From positions 1,036,837 to 1,100,836 of the forward strand of contig NZ_CP071935.1 in NCBI RefSeq assembly GCF_030062585.1: 64,000 nt of DNA, read 5' to 3'. The notes under the pieces were generated by a model, which saw only the letters and a list, made by a program, of their open reading frames with translations, did no database searches and was not told the DNA's origin. The position numbers were made by a program, and so were the translations under genes. Below, piece by piece: positions 38,853-49,961 of this stretch (its first letter is position 1; every line of letters begins with the position of its first letter). Origin of the DNA: Helicobacter pylori (GTDB taxonomy: Bacteria > Campylobacterota > Campylobacteria > Campylobacterales > Helicobacteraceae).

Positions 38853-39134
38853 ATGTCTAGGTCAATTAAAAAGGGTCCTTTTATAGACGACCACTTGATG
38901 AAAAAAACGCTCAAGGCAAAAGAGGGTAAGGATAACCGCCCGATTAAAACATGGTCTAGAAGAAGCACCATTTTGCCTGAAATGATTGGTTTTACTTATA
39001 ATGTGCATAACGGAAGGGTTTTTGTCCCTGTGTATATCACAGAAAACCATGTGGGTTATAAGTTAGGGGAATTCGCTCCTACAAGAACTTTTAAAGGGCA
39101 CAAAGGCAGTGTCCAAAAAAAGATTGGCAAGTAA
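38853..39134 (+). CDS. rpsS: Ribosomal protein uS19
   Basis: uS19 (93 aa) lies in the head of the small subunit with uS13. The start [15 protein letters not shown] is the family start; the open frame extends back into rplB but that part is not coding. [14 protein letters not shown] [16 protein letters not shown] ends the signature. Confidence 0.97.
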
Positions 39135-39143
39135 GGGGGCAGA

Positions 39144-39512
39144 ATGAGTAAAGCGTTATTAAGATTTGTGCGGTTATCTCCTACTAAAGCCAGATTGATT
39201 GCAAGACAGATCCAAGGCATGAACGCTGAATTAGCGATCGCTAGTTTGGAATTTACGCCCAATAAAGCGGCCAGAGTGCTTTCAAAAGTGGTGGCTTCTG
39301 CGGTCGCTAACGGCTCTTTAGACGCCAAGAGTGCTCTGATTGTTTCTTGCAGAGTGGATGCTGGCCCTGTGCTTAGGCGCTCCATTCCAAGGGCTAAAGG
39401 CAGAGCCACAGCCATTAGAAAGCCAACATCTCATGTATTCGTAGAAGTAGCAGAAGGGAAAGAAATGAAATCTTCTAAAAGCCATAAAAAAAATCAAGCA
39501 GAAGGTAAGTAG
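39144..39512 (+). CDS. rplV: Ribosomal protein uL22
   Basis: uL22 (122 aa) lines the exit tunnel where macrolides act. [19 protein letters not shown] and the beta-hairpin with [15 protein letters not shown] are present. It overlaps nothing and is followed by rpsC three bases later. Confidence 0.97.
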   Translation: MSKALLRFVRLSPTKARLIARQIQGMNAELAIASLEFTPNKAARVLSKVVASAVANGSLDAKSALIVSCRVDAGPVLRRSIPRAKGRATAIRKPTSHVFVEVAEGKEMKSSKSHKKNQAEGK

Positions 39513-39515
39513 GGC

Positions 39516-40220
39516 ATGGGACAAAAAGTTAATCCGGTAGGTTTAAGATTAGGTATTAATAGGAATTGGACTTCCAGATGGTTCCCTAGCGCTCGCACCG
39601 CTCCAAGCAATATTGATGAAGACAATAAGATTAGGAAATTTCTTAAAAAAGAGCTTTATTACGCTGGCGTGAGCGAGATTGTGATTGAAAGAGCGGCTAA
39701 AAAACTGCGCGTTACGGTTGTAGCGGCTCGCCCAGGGCTTATCATTGGTAAAAAAGGCGTGGATATTGAAAAGGTCAAAGAAGGCCTAAAAACGCTCATC
39801 AAAAAAGAAGTCTCCATTAATATTAAAGAAGTCAAACGCCCCCAAGCTGACGCCCAATTAGCCGCAGAAAATGTAGCCACCCAATTAGAAAAAAGGGTCG
39901 CTTTCCGCCGTGCGATGAAAAAGGTCATGCAAGCGGCGTTAAAATCCGGCGCTAAAGGGATCAAGGTACGCGTTTCTGGCCGTTTAGCAGGGGCTGAAAT
40001 CGCTCGCACCGAATGGTATATGGAAGGGCGCGTGCCTTTACACACTTTAAGGGCTAAGATTGATTACGGCTTTGCTGAAGCGATGACGGTATATGGTATT
40101 ATTGGCGTGAAAGTGTGGATTTTCAAAGGGGAAGTTTTGCAAAAAGGCATCCAATTTGAGAAAAAAGAAGAGGCTAAAGAAGAAAGAGAGCCTAGAAGAA
40201 GCAGAAGAGGGAGGCAATAA
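39516..40220 (+). CDS. rpsC: Ribosomal protein uS3
   Basis: uS3 (234 aa) forms part of the mRNA entry channel. It begins [13 protein letters not shown] and has a KH domain ([20 protein letters not shown]) and the C-terminal domain ([19 protein letters not shown]). The tail is strongly charged ([19 protein letters not shown]). Confidence 0.98.
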   Translation: MGQKVNPVGLRLGINRNWTSRWFPSARTAPSNIDEDNKIRKFLKKELYYAGVSEIVIERAAKKLRVTVVAARPGLIIGKKGVDIEKVKEGLKTLIKKEVSINIKEVKRPQADAQLAAENVATQLEKRVAFRRAMKKVMQAALKSGAKGIKVRVSGRLAGAEIARTEWYMEGRVPLHTLRAKIDYGFAEAMTVYGIIGVKVWIFKGEVLQKGIQFEKKEEAKEEREPRRSRRGRQ

Positions 40221-40222
40221 TC

Positions 40223-40648
40223 ATGTTAATGCCAAAAAGAACAAAATACAGAAAGCAAATGAAAGGGCGCAATCGTGGGAAAGCCCATCGTGGTAACTCT
40301 ATTGCGTTTGGGGATATTGCGATTAAAGCCATAGAGCATGGGAGGATTGATTCACGCCAGATTGAATCCGCAAGGGTGGCCATGACAAGGCACATTAAAA
40401 GAGCGGGTAAGGTGTGGATTAGAGTATTTCCCGATAAGCCTTTGACCGCTAAGCCTTTAGAAACCAGGATGGGTAAAGGTAAAGGCTCTGTGGAAAAATG
40501 GGTGATGAATATCAAGCCGGGCAGAATCGTTTATGAAATGCTAGGCATTGAAGAAGGACTAGCGAGAGAAGCTTTAGCACTAGCTCAGAGCAAACTTCCT
40601 TTTAAAACCAAAATTGTAACTTGTGAGAGCGAAAATGAAATATACTGA
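40223..40648 (+). CDS. rplP: Ribosomal protein uL16
   Basis: uL16 (141 aa) helps position A-site tRNA. The start [20 protein letters not shown] and the segment [19 protein letters not shown] are diagnostic. Its 3' end overlaps rpmC by 14 bases. Confidence 0.97.
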   Translation: MLMPKRTKYRKQMKGRNRGKAHRGNSIAFGDIAIKAIEHGRIDSRQIESARVAMTRHIKRAGKVWIRVFPDKPLTAKPLETRMGKGKGSVEKWVMNIKPGRIVYEMLGIEEGLAREALALAQSKLPFKTKIVTCESENEIY

Positions 40649-40835
40649 ATTGAAAGATAAGAGTATCAAGGAATTAGAAGAGTTGTTGCATGCTAAGAAA
40701 GCGGAGCTTTTTGAGTTGCGCGTTAAGTTAAAGGCTATGCAATTGAGTAATCCTAACGAGATTAAGAAAGCCAGAAGAAATATCGCTCGCATTAACACGG
40801 CTATTAACGCGTATTATTCTTCTAGCGTTGAGTAA
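40635..40835 (+). CDS. rpmC: Ribosomal protein uL29
   Basis: uL29 (66 aa) is a two-helix protein at the tunnel exit. The start [18 protein letters not shown] inside the rplP end is the family start; an ATG 12 bases earlier is less likely. [12 protein letters not shown] is the typical C-terminal motif. Confidence 0.95.
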   Translation: MKYTELKDKSIKELEELLHAKKAELFELRVKLKAMQLSNPNEIKKARRNIARINTAINAYYSSSVE

Positions 40836-40849
40836 AAAAAGGGTAAGCA

Positions 40850-41110
40850 ATGAATACAAAAGAGCCGCATAAAAGGCTGGTGCAAGGCAAGGTTATCAGC
40901 AAGTTTGCTGAAAAAAGCGCTGTGATTCTTGTGGAAAGAAAAGTGGTGCATGAAAAATACCGCAAGATTGTTAAAAAGTTCAAAAAATACACCATCCATG
41001 ATGAAAACAATCAGGTGAAAGTAGGGGATTTTGTGAGTGCGATTGAGTGCAGACCGCTTTCTAAAACCAAGTCTTTCACGCTTAAAGAAATTTTAGTAGT
41101 GGGAGTATAA
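40850..41110 (+). CDS. rpsQ: Ribosomal protein uS17
   Basis: uS17 (86 aa) is a primary 16S-binding protein with an OB fold. It has [20 protein letters not shown] and [14 protein letters not shown]. It lies 14 bp after rpmC. Confidence 0.95.
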
Positions 41111-41112
41111 GC

Positions 41113-41481
41113 ATGATACAGAGTTTTACGAGATTGAATGTCGCTGACAATAGCGGTGCGAAAGAAATCATGTGCATTAAGGTGTTAGGAGGCAGCCACA
41201 AACGCTATGCGAGCGTGGGTAGCGTGATCGTGGCTTCCGTGAAAAAAGCTATCCCTAATGGTAAGGTGAAGCGCGGTCAAGTAATCAAAGCCGTTGTGGT
41301 GAGAACGAAAAAAGAAATCCAAAGGAAAAATGGTTCTTTGGTGCGTTTTGATGACAATGCAGCAGTGATTTTGGACGCTAAAAAAGATCCGGTTGGCACA
41401 AGGATTTTTGGGCCCGTGAGCCGAGAAGTGCGTTACGCTAATTTCATGAAAATTATTTCTCTAGCGCCGGAGGTTGTATAA
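41113..41481 (+). CDS. rplN: Ribosomal protein uL14
   Basis: uL14 (122 aa) lies at the subunit interface. It begins [18 protein letters not shown] and contains [15 protein letters not shown] and the GTRIFGPV motif. Its stop shares a base with the rplX start. Confidence 0.98.
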   Translation: MIQSFTRLNVADNSGAKEIMCIKVLGGSHKRYASVGSVIVASVKKAIPNGKVKRGQVIKAVVVRTKKEIQRKNGSLVRFDDNAAVILDAKKDPVGTRIFGPVSREVRYANFMKIISLAPEVV

Positions 41482-41702
41482 TGAAAAGCGAAATCAAAAA
41501 AAATGACATGGTGAAAGTCATTGCAGGAGACGATAAGGGTAAGGTCGCTAAGGTTTTAGCGGTGTTGCCTAAGACTTCTCAAGTGGTTGTTGAAGGGTGT
41601 AAAGTGGTGAAAAAAGCGATTAAACCTACTGATGATAACCCTAAAGGGGGCTTTATCCATAAAGAAAAGCCCATGCACATTTCCAATGTGAAGAAAGCCT
41701 AA
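41481..41702 (+). CDS. rplX: Ribosomal protein uL24
   Basis: uL24 (73 aa) is an assembly initiator. The KOW motif is visible as [15 protein letters not shown]. This is shorter than the E. coli form (about 104 aa) but normal for Campylobacterota as far as I recall. Confidence 0.95.
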   Translation: MKSEIKKNDMVKVIAGDDKGKVAKVLAVLPKTSQVVVEGCKVVKKAIKPTDDNPKGGFIHKEKPMHISNVKKA

Positions 41703-41714
41703 GGAGTTGGATAC

Positions 41715-42260
41715 ATGTTTGGTTTGAAACAATTTTATCAAAATGAAGTGAGGGCAAAACTCGCTCAAGAATTAGACATCAAAAACCCCATGCTTTTGCC
41801 CAAGCTAGAAAAAATCGTTATCAGCGTGGGCGCTGGGGCTCATGCAAAAGACATGAAAATCATGCAAAATATTGCGCAAACGATTTCTTTGATTGCAGGG
41901 CAAAAAGCCGTGATCACTAAAGCGAAGAAATCCGTTGCAGGCTTTAAGATCAGAGAAGGCATGGCGGTAGGGGCGAAAGTTACCTTAAGGAATAAACGCA
42001 TGTATAATTTCTTAGAAAAGCTGATTGTGATTTCGTTACCCAGAGTGAAAGACTTTAGAGGGATTTCACGGAATGGGTTTGATGGGCGCGGGAATTACAC
42101 CTTTGGGATCAATGAGCAATTGATTTTCCCGGAAGTGGTTTATGATGATATTATGGTCAGTCATGGCATGAACATCACTATGGTAACTTCTACGGACAAC
42201 GATAAAGAAGCGTTCAAGTTGTTAGAATTGCTTGGATTGCCTTTTGCAAAAGTGAGATAA
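41715..42260 (+). CDS. rplE: Ribosomal protein uL5
   Basis: uL5 (181 aa) binds 5S rRNA and contacts P-site tRNA. It has [16 protein letters not shown], the [20 protein letters not shown] motif and [20 protein letters not shown]. Confidence 0.98.
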   Translation: MFGLKQFYQNEVRAKLAQELDIKNPMLLPKLEKIVISVGAGAHAKDMKIMQNIAQTISLIAGQKAVITKAKKSVAGFKIREGMAVGAKVTLRNKRMYNFLEKLIVISLPRVKDFRGISRNGFDGRGNYTFGINEQLIFPEVVYDDIMVSHGMNITMVTSTDNDKEAFKLLELLGLPFAKVR

Positions 42261-42269
42261 GGGGTTAAT

Positions 42270-42455
42270 ATGGCTAAAAAATCAATGATCGCAAAGGCTC
42301 AAAGGAAACCAAAATTTCAAGTAAGGGCTTATACCAGATGCCGCATTTGTGGGAGACCTCATTCGGTTTATAGGGATTTTGGACTTTGTAGGGTGTGCCT
42401 AAGAAAAATGGGCAGTGAGGGACTCATCCCAGGCTTGAGAAAAGCCAGTTGGTAA
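42270..42455 (+). CDS. rpsN: Ribosomal protein uS14, zinc-binding type
   Basis: At 61 aa this is the short, zinc-binding uS14 type. Two CxxC pairs are visible (CRICGRPH and CRVCLRK). The family ending [11 protein letters not shown] is present. It acts in the head of the 30S subunit. Confidence 0.97.
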   Translation: MAKKSMIAKAQRKPKFQVRAYTRCRICGRPHSVYRDFGLCRVCLRKMGSEGLIPGLRKASW

Positions 42456-42464
42456 GGATAAGAT

Positions 42465-42860
42465 ATGGTAAATGATATAATTGCAGATTCATTAACTCGT
42501 TTGAGAAACGCTTCTATGCGCCGCTTAGAATTCACACAGCTTTATTACGCAAAGATCGTGGTTTCTATTTTAGAGATTTTTAAAGAAAAAGGTTTCATTA
42601 AAGATTTCAATGTCAAAGATAAAGACAAGAAACAATCGGTTTATGTGCAATTGGCTTATGATGAAAAAGGGCATTCAAAAATCAGCGAAGTGAAGCGCTT
42701 AAGCAAGCCTGGTCGTCGTGTGTATAAGCAAAAAAACGAGTTGAAGCGCTTTAAAAATGGCTATGGCGTGATTGTGGTAAGCACTTCTAAAGGGGTGATC
42801 ACCAACGAAGAAGCTTACAGACAAAATGTCGGTGGCGAAGTGCTTTGCAGCATTTGGTAA
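42465..42860 (+). CDS. rpsH: Ribosomal protein uS8
   Basis: uS8 (131 aa) organises the central domain of 16S rRNA. It begins [16 protein letters not shown] and ends with [17 protein letters not shown] and the GGEVLCSIW terminus. Confidence 0.97.
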   Translation: MVNDIIADSLTRLRNASMRRLEFTQLYYAKIVVSILEIFKEKGFIKDFNVKDKDKKQSVYVQLAYDEKGHSKISEVKRLSKPGRRVYKQKNELKRFKNGYGVIVVSTSKGVITNEEAYRQNVGGEVLCSIW

Positions 42861-42870
42861 AGGATTGAAA

Positions 42871-43407
42871 ATGTCAAGAATTGGGAAAAGAATCATTGAA
42901 GTTCCAAGCTCTGTGCAAGCGAGCGTGGAAGGGAGCAAGCTTCTTTTTAAAAACAGCAAAGAAAAGCATGAGTTAGAAACTCACAACCGCGTGAAAATCA
43001 CGCTTGAAAACAACCAATTGAGCTTCCAGCCTGTGGGCGAAGACGCGCAGTCTAGGGCTTATTGGGGGACTTATGGGGCTTTAGCGAATAACATTGTAAT
43101 AGGCTTAAGCGCCGGTTTCAGTAAGACTTTAGAAGTCAATGGCGTGGGCTATAAGGTGGCTTTGGGCAATAAAACTTTGGATTTGAGCTTGGGTTTTAGC
43201 CACCCGGTGAAATACCCCATTCCAGCAGGGATTGAAATGGTGGTGGAAAAAAACACGATCACAATCAAAGGGAGCGATAAGCAACAAGTAGGGCAAGTCG
43301 CTGCTGAAATCAGGAGCTTCAGACCCCCAGAGCCATACAAAGGCAAGGGTGTGAAATACAGCAATGAAGTCATTATTAGAAAAGCTGGTAAAACGGCTAA
43401 AAAATAA
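42871..43407 (+). CDS. rplF: Ribosomal protein uL6
   Basis: uL6 (178 aa) has a duplicated fold near the sarcin-ricin loop. The family start [14 protein letters not shown] is preceded by AAAGGA; an earlier ATG at 42826 lies inside rpsH. The C-terminal signature [14 protein letters not shown] is present. Confidence 0.97.
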   Translation: MSRIGKRIIEVPSSVQASVEGSKLLFKNSKEKHELETHNRVKITLENNQLSFQPVGEDAQSRAYWGTYGALANNIVIGLSAGFSKTLEVNGVGYKVALGNKTLDLSLGFSHPVKYPIPAGIEMVVEKNTITIKGSDKQQVGQVAAEIRSFRPPEPYKGKGVKYSNEVIIRKAGKTAKK

Positions 43408-43420
43408 ATAAGGTGGAGTG

Positions 43421-43777
43421 ATGAACACAAAAGCATTGTATAAAAAGAAAGCCTTAAGGGATCGCAGGAAATTAAGAATCAAAAGCAAGCTCTTGGGCGA
43501 TGCATTAAGACCTAGGGTGAGCGTTTTTCGTTCCAATCGCTATTTTTATGCGCAAGCGATTGATGATACTAAACAAAGCACTATAACGCATATTGATGGC
43601 AGGAAAATGGGCTTTAAAAATACGCAAGAAGACGCTAAAAAATTAGGTGCTCTCTTTGCTGAAGAATTGAAAAAAGCAGGGATTGAGCGAGCGGTTTATG
43701 ACAGGAATGGTTACCTCTATCATGGCGTGGTGGCAGCGTTTGCTGAAAGCTTGAGAGAGAACGGGATCGCTCTATGA
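43421..43777 (+). CDS. rplR: Ribosomal protein uL18
   Basis: uL18 (118 aa) binds 5S rRNA. It starts at the ATG ([18 protein letters not shown]) with AAGGTGGAG upstream; the GTG one codon earlier is less likely. [20 protein letters not shown] and the [17 protein letters not shown] end are typical. Confidence 0.97.
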
Positions 43778-43791
43778 CAGAAAGGAAAGGT

Positions 43792-44235
43792 ATGGAAGAG
43801 ATTAACAGAGAAGAGTTTCAAGAAGTCGTTGTGAATATTGGCCGTGTAACCAAAGTGGTTAAGGGCGGTAGGCGGTTTCGTTTTAACGCTTTAGTGGTTG
43901 TGGGCAATAAAAATGGGCTTGTGGGCTTTGGTTTGGGCAAGGCTAAAGAAGTCCCTGATGCGATTAAAAAGGCGGTAGACGATGCGTTTAAAAACCTAAT
44001 CCATGTAACGATTAAAGGCACGACTATCGCTCATGACATTGAGCATAAATACAACGCAAGCCGTATTTTACTCAAACCGGCAAGTGAGGGAACGGGGGTG
44101 ATTGCTGGGGGTTCAACGCGCCCTATCGTGGAATTAGCAGGCATTAAGGATATTCTAACCAAATCTTTAGGCTCTAATAACCCCTATAATGTGGTGCGCG
44201 CGACTTTTGACGCTTTAGCGAAAATCAAGGCGTAG
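43792..44235 (+). CDS. rpsE: Ribosomal protein uS5
   Basis: uS5 (147 aa) takes part in decoding fidelity and mRNA unwinding. The start [19 protein letters not shown] is preceded by AGGAAAGG; an ATG at 43774 overlapping rplR would add six residues. [17 protein letters not shown] and [16 protein letters not shown] are conserved. It is followed directly by rplO: rpmD (uL30) is missing from its usual place. Confidence 0.96.
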
Positions 44236-44254
44236 TTAAAAAGGAGATATGATA

Positions 44255-44656
44255 ATGGGATTAGAAAATTTAAAACCGGCTAAAGGTAGCGTTAAGAAAA
44301 TCAAACGAGTGGGCCGTGGTCAAGGAAGCGGCATGGGAAAAACCGCTACAAGAGGCGGTAAAGGCCAAACCGCAAGGACAGGCTATAAGGCTAAAAGAGG
44401 CTTTGAAGGAGGGCAACAACCCTTACAACGCCGTTTGCCTAAAATAGGTTTTAGGACTAAAGATTCTCATATCTATTCTATCAATGTGGAAAAGAATGAA
44501 GCGATTAAGGATTTAGAAGAAATCACTTTTTTAAGCTTGCGCGCTTTACACCATTTCCCTCTTTATATTGAAGGCGTGAAATTGATCGGTAAAGACGCTA
44601 AAAACTTGGCTTCTAAAATTAAAGATGAGAGAATCAAAACAAGCGGGCAGAAATAA
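44255..44656 (+). CDS. rplO: Ribosomal protein uL15
   Basis: uL15 (133 aa) is a late-assembly protein. The start [15 protein letters not shown] has AAGGAG at an 8-nt spacing; the ATG two codons earlier is too close to it. [20 protein letters not shown] is the glycine-rich signature. Confidence 0.97.
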   Translation: MGLENLKPAKGSVKKIKRVGRGQGSGMGKTATRGGKGQTARTGYKAKRGFEGGQQPLQRRLPKIGFRTKDSHIYSINVEKNEAIKDLEEITFLSLRALHHFPLYIEGVKLIGKDAKNLASKIKDERIKTSGQK

Positions 44657-44695
44657 TGCCCCTATTGTATCAGCTTGATTTAAGAGGAATAAGTT

Positions 44696-45958
44696 ATGAA
44701 TAAAGCCATTGCTAGTAAGATACTCATCACTTTGGGTTTTTTATTTCTCTACAGAGTCTTAGCTTATATCCCCATTCCTGGCGTAGATTTAGCAGCGATC
44801 AAGGCTTTTTTTGACAGCAATTCCAACAACGCTTTGGGGTTGTTTAACATGTTTAGCGGGAATGCGGTTTCTCGCTTGAGCATCATCTCTTTGGGTATCA
44901 TGCCCTATATCACTTCTTCAATCATCATGGAGCTTTTGAGCGCGACTTTCCCTAACCTGGCTAAAATGAAAAAAGAGCGAGACGGCATGCAAAAATACAT
45001 GCAAATCGTGCGCTATTTGACCATTTTAATCACCCTAATCCAAGCGGTGAGCGTTTCAGTAGGCTTAAGGAGCATTAGTGGAGGAGCCAATGGGGCGATC
45101 ATGATTGATATGCAAGTCTTTATGATCGTTTCGGCGTTTTCAATGCTTACAGGGACGATGCTGCTCATGTGGATAGGGGAGCAAATCACACAAAGGGGCG
45201 TGGGGAATGGGATTAGCCTTATTATTTTTGCCGGGATTGTTTCAGGGATCCCATCAGCTATTTCAGGCACATTCAATTTGGTCAATACGGGCGTTATTAA
45301 TATCTTAATGCTCATTGGTATTGTGCTGATTGTTTTAGCGACTATTTTTGCGATTATCTATGTGGAATTAGCCGAGCGCAGGATCCCTATTTCTTATGCG
45401 CGTAAAGTGGTGATGCAAAACCAAAACAAGCGCATCATGAATTACATTCCCATCAAGTTGAATTTAAGCGGGGTGATCCCCCCTATTTTCGCTTCAGCTC
45501 TGCTCGTGTTCCCTTCTACGATTTTGCAGCAAGCCACAAGCAACAAAACCTTGCAAGCGATTGCGGATTTTTTAAGTCCGCAAGGGTATGCGTATAATAT
45601 TTTGATGTTCCTACTCATTATCTTTTTTGCTTACTTTTATTCTTCTATTGTGTTCAATTCTAAGGATATTGCGGATAATTTGAGGCGTAATGGTGGGTAT
45701 ATTCCAGGGCTTAGGCCTGGAGAGGGGACTTCATCGTTTTTAAATTCTGTAGCGAGTAAGCTCACTTTGTGGGGTTCATTGTATTTAGCGCTCATTTCTA
45801 CCGTGCCTTGGATTTTGGTTAAGGCTATGGGCGTGCCTTTTTACTTTGGAGGCACAGCGGTGCTGATTGTGGTTCAGGTCGCTATTGATACCATGAAAAA
45901 GATTGAAGCGCAAATTTATATGAGCAAGTATAAAACTTTAAGCGCGGTAGGCTTTTAA
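44696..45958 (+). CDS. secY: Preprotein translocase subunit SecY
   Basis: SecY (420 aa) is the protein-conducting channel of the Sec system. Ten hydrophobic helices are visible. The family signatures include the plug region (NMFSGNAVSRLSIISLGIMP) and the loop RRIPISYARKVV. The C-terminal segment NLRRNGGYIPGLRPGEGT is also typical. The stop overlaps the map start (TAATG). Confidence 0.97.
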   Translation: MNKAIASKILITLGFLFLYRVLAYIPIPGVDLAAIKAFFDSNSNNALGLFNMFSGNAVSRLSIISLGIMPYITSSIIMELLSATFPNLAKMKKERDGMQKYMQIVRYLTILITLIQAVSVSVGLRSISGGANGAIMIDMQVFMIVSAFSMLTGTMLLMWIGEQITQRGVGNGISLIIFAGIVSGIPSAISGTFNLVNTGVINILMLIGIVLIVLATIFAIIYVELAERRIPISYARKVVMQNQNKRIMNYIPIKLNLSGVIPPIFASALLVFPSTILQQATSNKTLQAIADFLSPQGYAYNILMFLLIIFFAYFYSSIVFNSKDIADNLRRNGGYIPGLRPGEGTSSFLNSVASKLTLWGSLYLALISTVPWILVKAMGVPFYFGGTAVLIVVQVAIDTMKKIEAQIYMSKYKTLSAVGF

Positions 45959-46719
45959 TGGCAATCTCTATTAAAAGCCCAAAAGAAATCAAAGCCCTAA
46001 GAAAAGCCGGGGAATTAACCGCACAAGCGTTAGCCCTTTTAGAGCGAGAAGTAAGGCCTGGGGTTTCACTTTTAGAGCTGGATAAAATGGCTGAAGATTT
46101 TATCAAATCCTCTCATGCTAGGCCTGCTTTTAAGGGGCTCTATGGATTCCCTAACTCTGTGTGCATGTCCTTAAATGAGGTGGTCATTCATGGCATTCCT
46201 ACGGATTATGTTTTACAAGAAGGGGATATTATAGGCTTGGATTTGGGGGTGGAGGTGGATGGCTATTATGGCGATTCGGCAATCACTCTCCCCATAGGCG
46301 CGATAAGCCAGCAAGATGAAAAATTGCTCGCTTGCTCTAAAGAGAGCTTGATGCATGCCATTAGTTCAATTAGAGTGGGCATGCATTTTAAAGAATTGAG
46401 TCAGATTTTAGAGGGCGCTATTACAGAAAGAGGCTTTGTGCCTTTGAAGGGATTTTGCGGGCATGGCATTGGTAAAAAACCCCATGAAGAGCCAGAAATC
46501 CCCAACTACCTAGAAAAAGGCGTCAAAGCTAATAGCGGCCCTAAAATCAAGGAGGGCATGGTATTTTGCTTAGAGCCTATGGTGTGTCAAAAACAGGGCG
46601 AGCCTAAAATACTAGCGGATAAGTGGAGCGTGGTTTCAGTGGATGGGCTTAACACAAGCCACCATGAGCATACTATCGCCATAGTTGGCAATAAAGCAGT
46701 GATTCTTACGGAGCGTTAA
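45958..46719 (+). CDS. map: Methionine aminopeptidase, type I
   Basis: Map removes the initiator methionine. The 253-aa protein has the metal ligands Asp ([14 protein letters not shown]), His ([12 protein letters not shown]) and Glu ([15 protein letters not shown] region). It shares single-base overlaps with secY and infA, as in a tightly packed operon. Confidence 0.96.
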   Translation: MAISIKSPKEIKALRKAGELTAQALALLEREVRPGVSLLELDKMAEDFIKSSHARPAFKGLYGFPNSVCMSLNEVVIHGIPTDYVLQEGDIIGLDLGVEVDGYYGDSAITLPIGAISQQDEKLLACSKESLMHAISSIRVGMHFKELSQILEGAITERGFVPLKGFCGHGIGKKPHEEPEIPNYLEKGVKANSGPKIKEGMVFCLEPMVCQKQGEPKILADKWSVVSVDGLNTSHHEHTIAIVGNKAVILTER

Positions 46720-46937
46720 TGGCAAGAGATGATGTTATAGAAGTGGATGGGAAAGTGATTGAGGCGTTGCCTAACGCCACTTTTAAGGTGGAGTTAGACA
46801 ATAAGCATGTGGTGTTGTGCCGTATTTCTGGAAAGATGCGCATGCACTATATTAGGATTGCTTTAGGCGATAGGGTCAAGCTAGAGCTTACGCCCTATAG
46901 TTTAGACAAGGGTCGGATAACTTTTAGATATAAATGA
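46719..46937 (+). CDS. infA: Translation initiation factor IF-1
   Basis: IF-1 (72 aa) blocks the A site during initiation. The OB-fold sequence is clear: [30 protein letters not shown] and [10 protein letters not shown]. The 78-bp gap after it may contain a secondary promoter for rpmJ onward. Confidence 0.96.
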   Translation: MARDDVIEVDGKVIEALPNATFKVELDNKHVVLCRISGKMRMHYIRIALGDRVKLELTPYSLDKGRITFRYK

Positions 46938-47015
46938 ATTTAAGGGTTATTTCAATGAAAATATGTTAGCATAAAAGTTTTTAATAGTGCCTAATTTTTT
47001 CAAAGGAGAAAAATC

Positions 47016-47129
47016 ATGAAAGTCAGGCCATCAGTGAAAAAGATGTGCGATAAGTGCAAAATTATTAAAAGAAGGGGCGTTATTAGAGTGATCTGCGCTA
47101 CCCCTAAACACAAACAAAGACAAGGATAA
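47016..47129 (+). CDS. rpmJ: Ribosomal protein bL36
   Basis: A 37-aa protein, [20 protein letters not shown] and so on, ending PKHKQRQG. The Cys11, Cys14, Cys27 and His32 pattern is the zinc-binding form. AAAGGAG precedes the ATG. It starts the alpha group rpmJ-rpsM-rpsK-rpsD-rpoA-rplQ. Confidence 0.97.
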
Positions 47130-47132
47130 AGC

Positions 47133-47495
47133 ATGGCAAGGATTGCTGGTGTGGATTTACCAAAAAAGAAGAGAGTAGAGTATGCCCTTACCTATATTTA
47201 TGGGATTGGGCTTAAGAGTTCTAGAGAGATTTTAGAAGCGGTGGGCATTTCTTTTGACAAGCGTGTGCATGAATTGAGCGAAGATGAAGTGTCTAGCATC
47301 GCTAAAAAAATCCAACAAAGCTACCTAGTAGAGGGCGATTTGCGTAAAAAAGTTCAAATGGATATTAAATCTTTAATGGACTTAGGGAATTATCGTGGGA
47401 TCAGGCATCGTAAGGGTCTTCCTGTAAGAGGCCAAACCACTAAAAATAACGCTAGGACTCGTAAGGGTAAGAAAAAAACCGTGGGTAGCAAGTAG
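47133..47495 (+). CDS. rpsM: Ribosomal protein uS13
   Basis: uS13 (120 aa) forms inter-subunit bridges and contacts P-site tRNA. It starts [20 protein letters not shown] and ends with the [20 protein letters not shown] motif. Confidence 0.98.
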   Translation: MARIAGVDLPKKKRVEYALTYIYGIGLKSSREILEAVGISFDKRVHELSEDEVSSIAKKIQQSYLVEGDLRKKVQMDIKSLMDLGNYRGIRHRKGLPVRGQTTKNNARTRKGKKKTVGSK

Positions 47496-47517
47496 CGGAT
47501 AAGGAGATGATGATTTA

Positions 47518-47913
47518 ATGGCTAAGAGAAATGTAGTGGCTAAAAAGAAAGTAGTCAAAAAGAATATTGCTAGAGGGGTTGTTTATATTTCAGCGACCTT
47601 TAACAACACCAACATCACTATCACTGATGAAATGGGTAATGTGATTTGCTGGAGCACGGCGGGCGGTTTAGGGTTTAAAGGCTCTAAAAAATCCACCCCT
47701 TATGCGGCCCAACAAGCTGTAGAAAGCGCTCTAAGCAAGGCTAAAGAGCATGGCGTTAAAGAAGTGGGCATTAAGGTTCAAGGGCCAGGTAGTGGGCGTG
47801 AGACCGCCATTAAGAGCGTGGGCGCGACAGATGGCGTTAAAGTGCTTTGGATTAAAGACATCACCCCGCTCCCTCATAATGGTTGCAGACCCCCTAAAAG
47901 AAGAAGAGTGTAA
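47518..47913 (+). CDS. rpsK: Ribosomal protein uS11
   Basis: uS11 (131 aa) lies on the platform near the mRNA exit. [20 protein letters not shown] and [14 protein letters not shown] are conserved, as is the terminal [11 protein letters not shown]. Confidence 0.98.
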   Translation: MAKRNVVAKKKVVKKNIARGVVYISATFNNTNITITDEMGNVICWSTAGGLGFKGSKKSTPYAAQQAVESALSKAKEHGVKEVGIKVQGPGSGRETAIKSVGATDGVKVLWIKDITPLPHNGCRPPKRRRV

Positions 47914-47922
47914 GGAGGCTTT

Positions 47923-48549
47923 ATGGCAAGATATAGAGGTGCAGTAGAAAGACTAGAAAGGCGTTTTGGGGTTTCTTTAGCTTTAAAAGGTGAAAGGCGA
48001 TTGAGCGGGAAGAGCGCGCTAGATAAGAGGGCTTATGGGCCAGGTCAGCATGGGCAAAGGCGTGCTAAGACTTCTGATTACGGGTTGCAGTTGAAAGAAA
48101 AGCAAAAAGCTAAAATGATGTATGGCATTTCTGAAAAGCAATTCAGGAGTATTTTTGTGGAAGCCAATCGCTTGGACGGCAATACGGGTGAAAACCTTAT
48201 CCGCTTGATTGAAAGAAGATTGGATAATGTCGTTTATCGCATGGGGTTTGCGACCACTAGAAGCTCTGCTAGGCAATTGGTAACGCATGGGCATGTGCTT
48301 GTGGATGGTAAGCGTTTGGATATTCCCTCTTATTTCGTGCGTTCAGGGCAAAAAATTGAGATCAAAGAAAAAACCAAGAGCAACCCTCAAGTGGTGCGCG
48401 CGATGGAATTGACAGCTCAAACAGGGATTGTGCCATGGATTGATGTGGAAAAAGATAAAAAATACGGCATCTTCACCCGCTACCCCGAAAGAGAAGAAGT
48501 GGTTGTCCCTATTGAAGAAAGACTCATTGTAGAATTGTATTCTAAGTAA
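47923..48549 (+). CDS. rpsD: Ribosomal protein uS4
   Basis: uS4 (208 aa) is a primary 16S-binding protein and, in some bacteria, a translational repressor of its operon. It has [20 protein letters not shown] and the S4 RNA-binding domain ([20 protein letters not shown]). Confidence 0.98.
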   Translation: MARYRGAVERLERRFGVSLALKGERRLSGKSALDKRAYGPGQHGQRRAKTSDYGLQLKEKQKAKMMYGISEKQFRSIFVEANRLDGNTGENLIRLIERRLDNVVYRMGFATTRSSARQLVTHGHVLVDGKRLDIPSYFVRSGQKIEIKEKTKSNPQVVRAMELTAQTGIVPWIDVEKDKKYGIFTRYPEREEVVVPIEERLIVELYSK

Positions 48550-48560
48550 GGGGTTAGAGC

Positions 48561-49595
48561 ATGAAAGTTATCAAAACAGCACCTTTGATCCCATCAGAAA
48601 TTAAGGTGCTAGAGAAAGAGGGCAATCGGGTTAAGATTTCTCTGGCTCCATTTGAGTTTGGTTACGCTGTTACGCTCGCTCATCCTATTAGAAGACTCTT
48701 GCTTTTAAGCTCTGTGGGGTATGCTCCTGTAGGTTTAAAGATTGAAGGTGTGCATCATGAGTTTGACTCATTAAGGGGGGTTACTGAAGATGTGTCGCTT
48801 TTTATCATGAATTTAAAGAATATCCGCTTTATAGCCAAGGCGTTGGTGGGGCAGGATAGCTCTTTAGAAAACCAATCGGTTGTGGTGGATTATTCTTTTA
48901 AAGGGCCTATGGAGCTTAGGGCTAGGGATTTGAATTCTGAGCATATAGAAATCGTCAATCCGGAAATGCCTCTAGCCACAATCAACGAAGACGCTCAATT
49001 GAATTTTTCGCTCATTATCTATAAAGGAATGGGGTATGTCCCAAGCGAAAACACAAGGGAATTGATGCCTGAGGGCTACATGCCACTAGACGGCTCTTTC
49101 ACGCCGATTAAAAAGGTCGTTTATGAGATTGAAAATGTTTTGGTTGAGGGCGATCCCAACTATGAAAAAATCATTTTTGATATTGAAACAGACGGGCAGA
49201 TTGACCCTTATAAAGCGTTTTTATCAGCGGTGAAAGTGATGAGCAAGCAACTAGGCGTTTTTGGTGAAAGACCCATTGCTAACACGGAGTATTCAGGCGA
49301 TTACGCTCAAAGAGATGACGCTAAAGACTTGAGCGCTAAAATTGAAAGCATGAATTTGAGCGCTAGGTGTTTTAATTGCTTGGATAAAATCGGCATCAAG
49401 TATGTGGGTGAATTGGTTTTGATGAGCGAAGAAGAGCTTAAGGGCGTGAAAAACATGGGTAAAAAATCCTATGATGAAATCGCTGAAAAATTGAATGATT
49501 TGGGCTATCCGGTAGGCACAGAATTAAGCCATGAACAAAGAGAGAGTTTAAAGAAAAGATTAGAAAAATTAGAAGATAAAGGAGGTAACGACTGA
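48561..49595 (+). CDS. rpoA: RNA polymerase alpha subunit
   Basis: Alpha (344 aa) assembles the polymerase core and contacts regulators. The N-terminal dimerisation domain includes [20 protein letters not shown]. The C-terminal domain has the helix-hairpin-helix sequence [20 protein letters not shown] and [15 protein letters not shown]. The stop overlaps the rplQ start. Confidence 0.97.
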   Translation: MKVIKTAPLIPSEIKVLEKEGNRVKISLAPFEFGYAVTLAHPIRRLLLLSSVGYAPVGLKIEGVHHEFDSLRGVTEDVSLFIMNLKNIRFIAKALVGQDSSLENQSVVVDYSFKGPMELRARDLNSEHIEIVNPEMPLATINEDAQLNFSLIIYKGMGYVPSENTRELMPEGYMPLDGSFTPIKKVVYEIENVLVEGDPNYEKIIFDIETDGQIDPYKAFLSAVKVMSKQLGVFGERPIANTEYSGDYAQRDDAKDLSAKIESMNLSARCFNCLDKIGIKYVGELVLMSEEELKGVKNMGKKSYDEIAEKLNDLGYPVGTELSHEQRESLKKRLEKLEDKGGND

Positions 49596-49945
49596 TGAGA
49601 CACAAACACGGATACCGCAAGCTTGGGAGAACCAGCTCGCACAGAAAGGCGTTATTAAAGAATTTAGCGGTCGCTTTGATTGAGCATAACAAAATTGAAA
49701 CAGGGATTTATAAGGCTAAGGAATTGCGCAGTTACATTGAGAAATTAACGACAGCGGCTCGTGTGGGCGATTTTAATGCACACCGCCATGTTTTTGCATA
49801 TTTGCAAAACAAAGAAGCCACCCACAAGCTTGTAACTGAAATCGCGCCCAAATACGCGCAAAGGAATGGCGGATACACCAGAATCCAACGCACCACTTTT
49901 AGAAGAGGGGACGCTTCCACTCTAGCCACCATTGAATTTGTATGA
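49595..49945 (+). CDS. rplQ: Ribosomal protein bL17
   Basis: bL17 (116 aa) sits near the tunnel exit. It starts [20 protein letters not shown]. It ends the ribosomal cluster and is followed by a hairpin. Confidence 0.97.
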   Translation: MRHKHGYRKLGRTSSHRKALLKNLAVALIEHNKIETGIYKAKELRSYIEKLTTAARVGDFNAHRHVFAYLQNKEATHKLVTEIAPKYAQRNGGYTRIQRTTFRRGDASTLATIEFV

Positions 49946-49961
49946 AATTTGATGAACTGCT

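Noticed and set aside
42826..42870. Upstream extension of rplF
   Set aside because: It lies within rpsH, and the family start MSRIGKR with a good ribosome site is at 42871.
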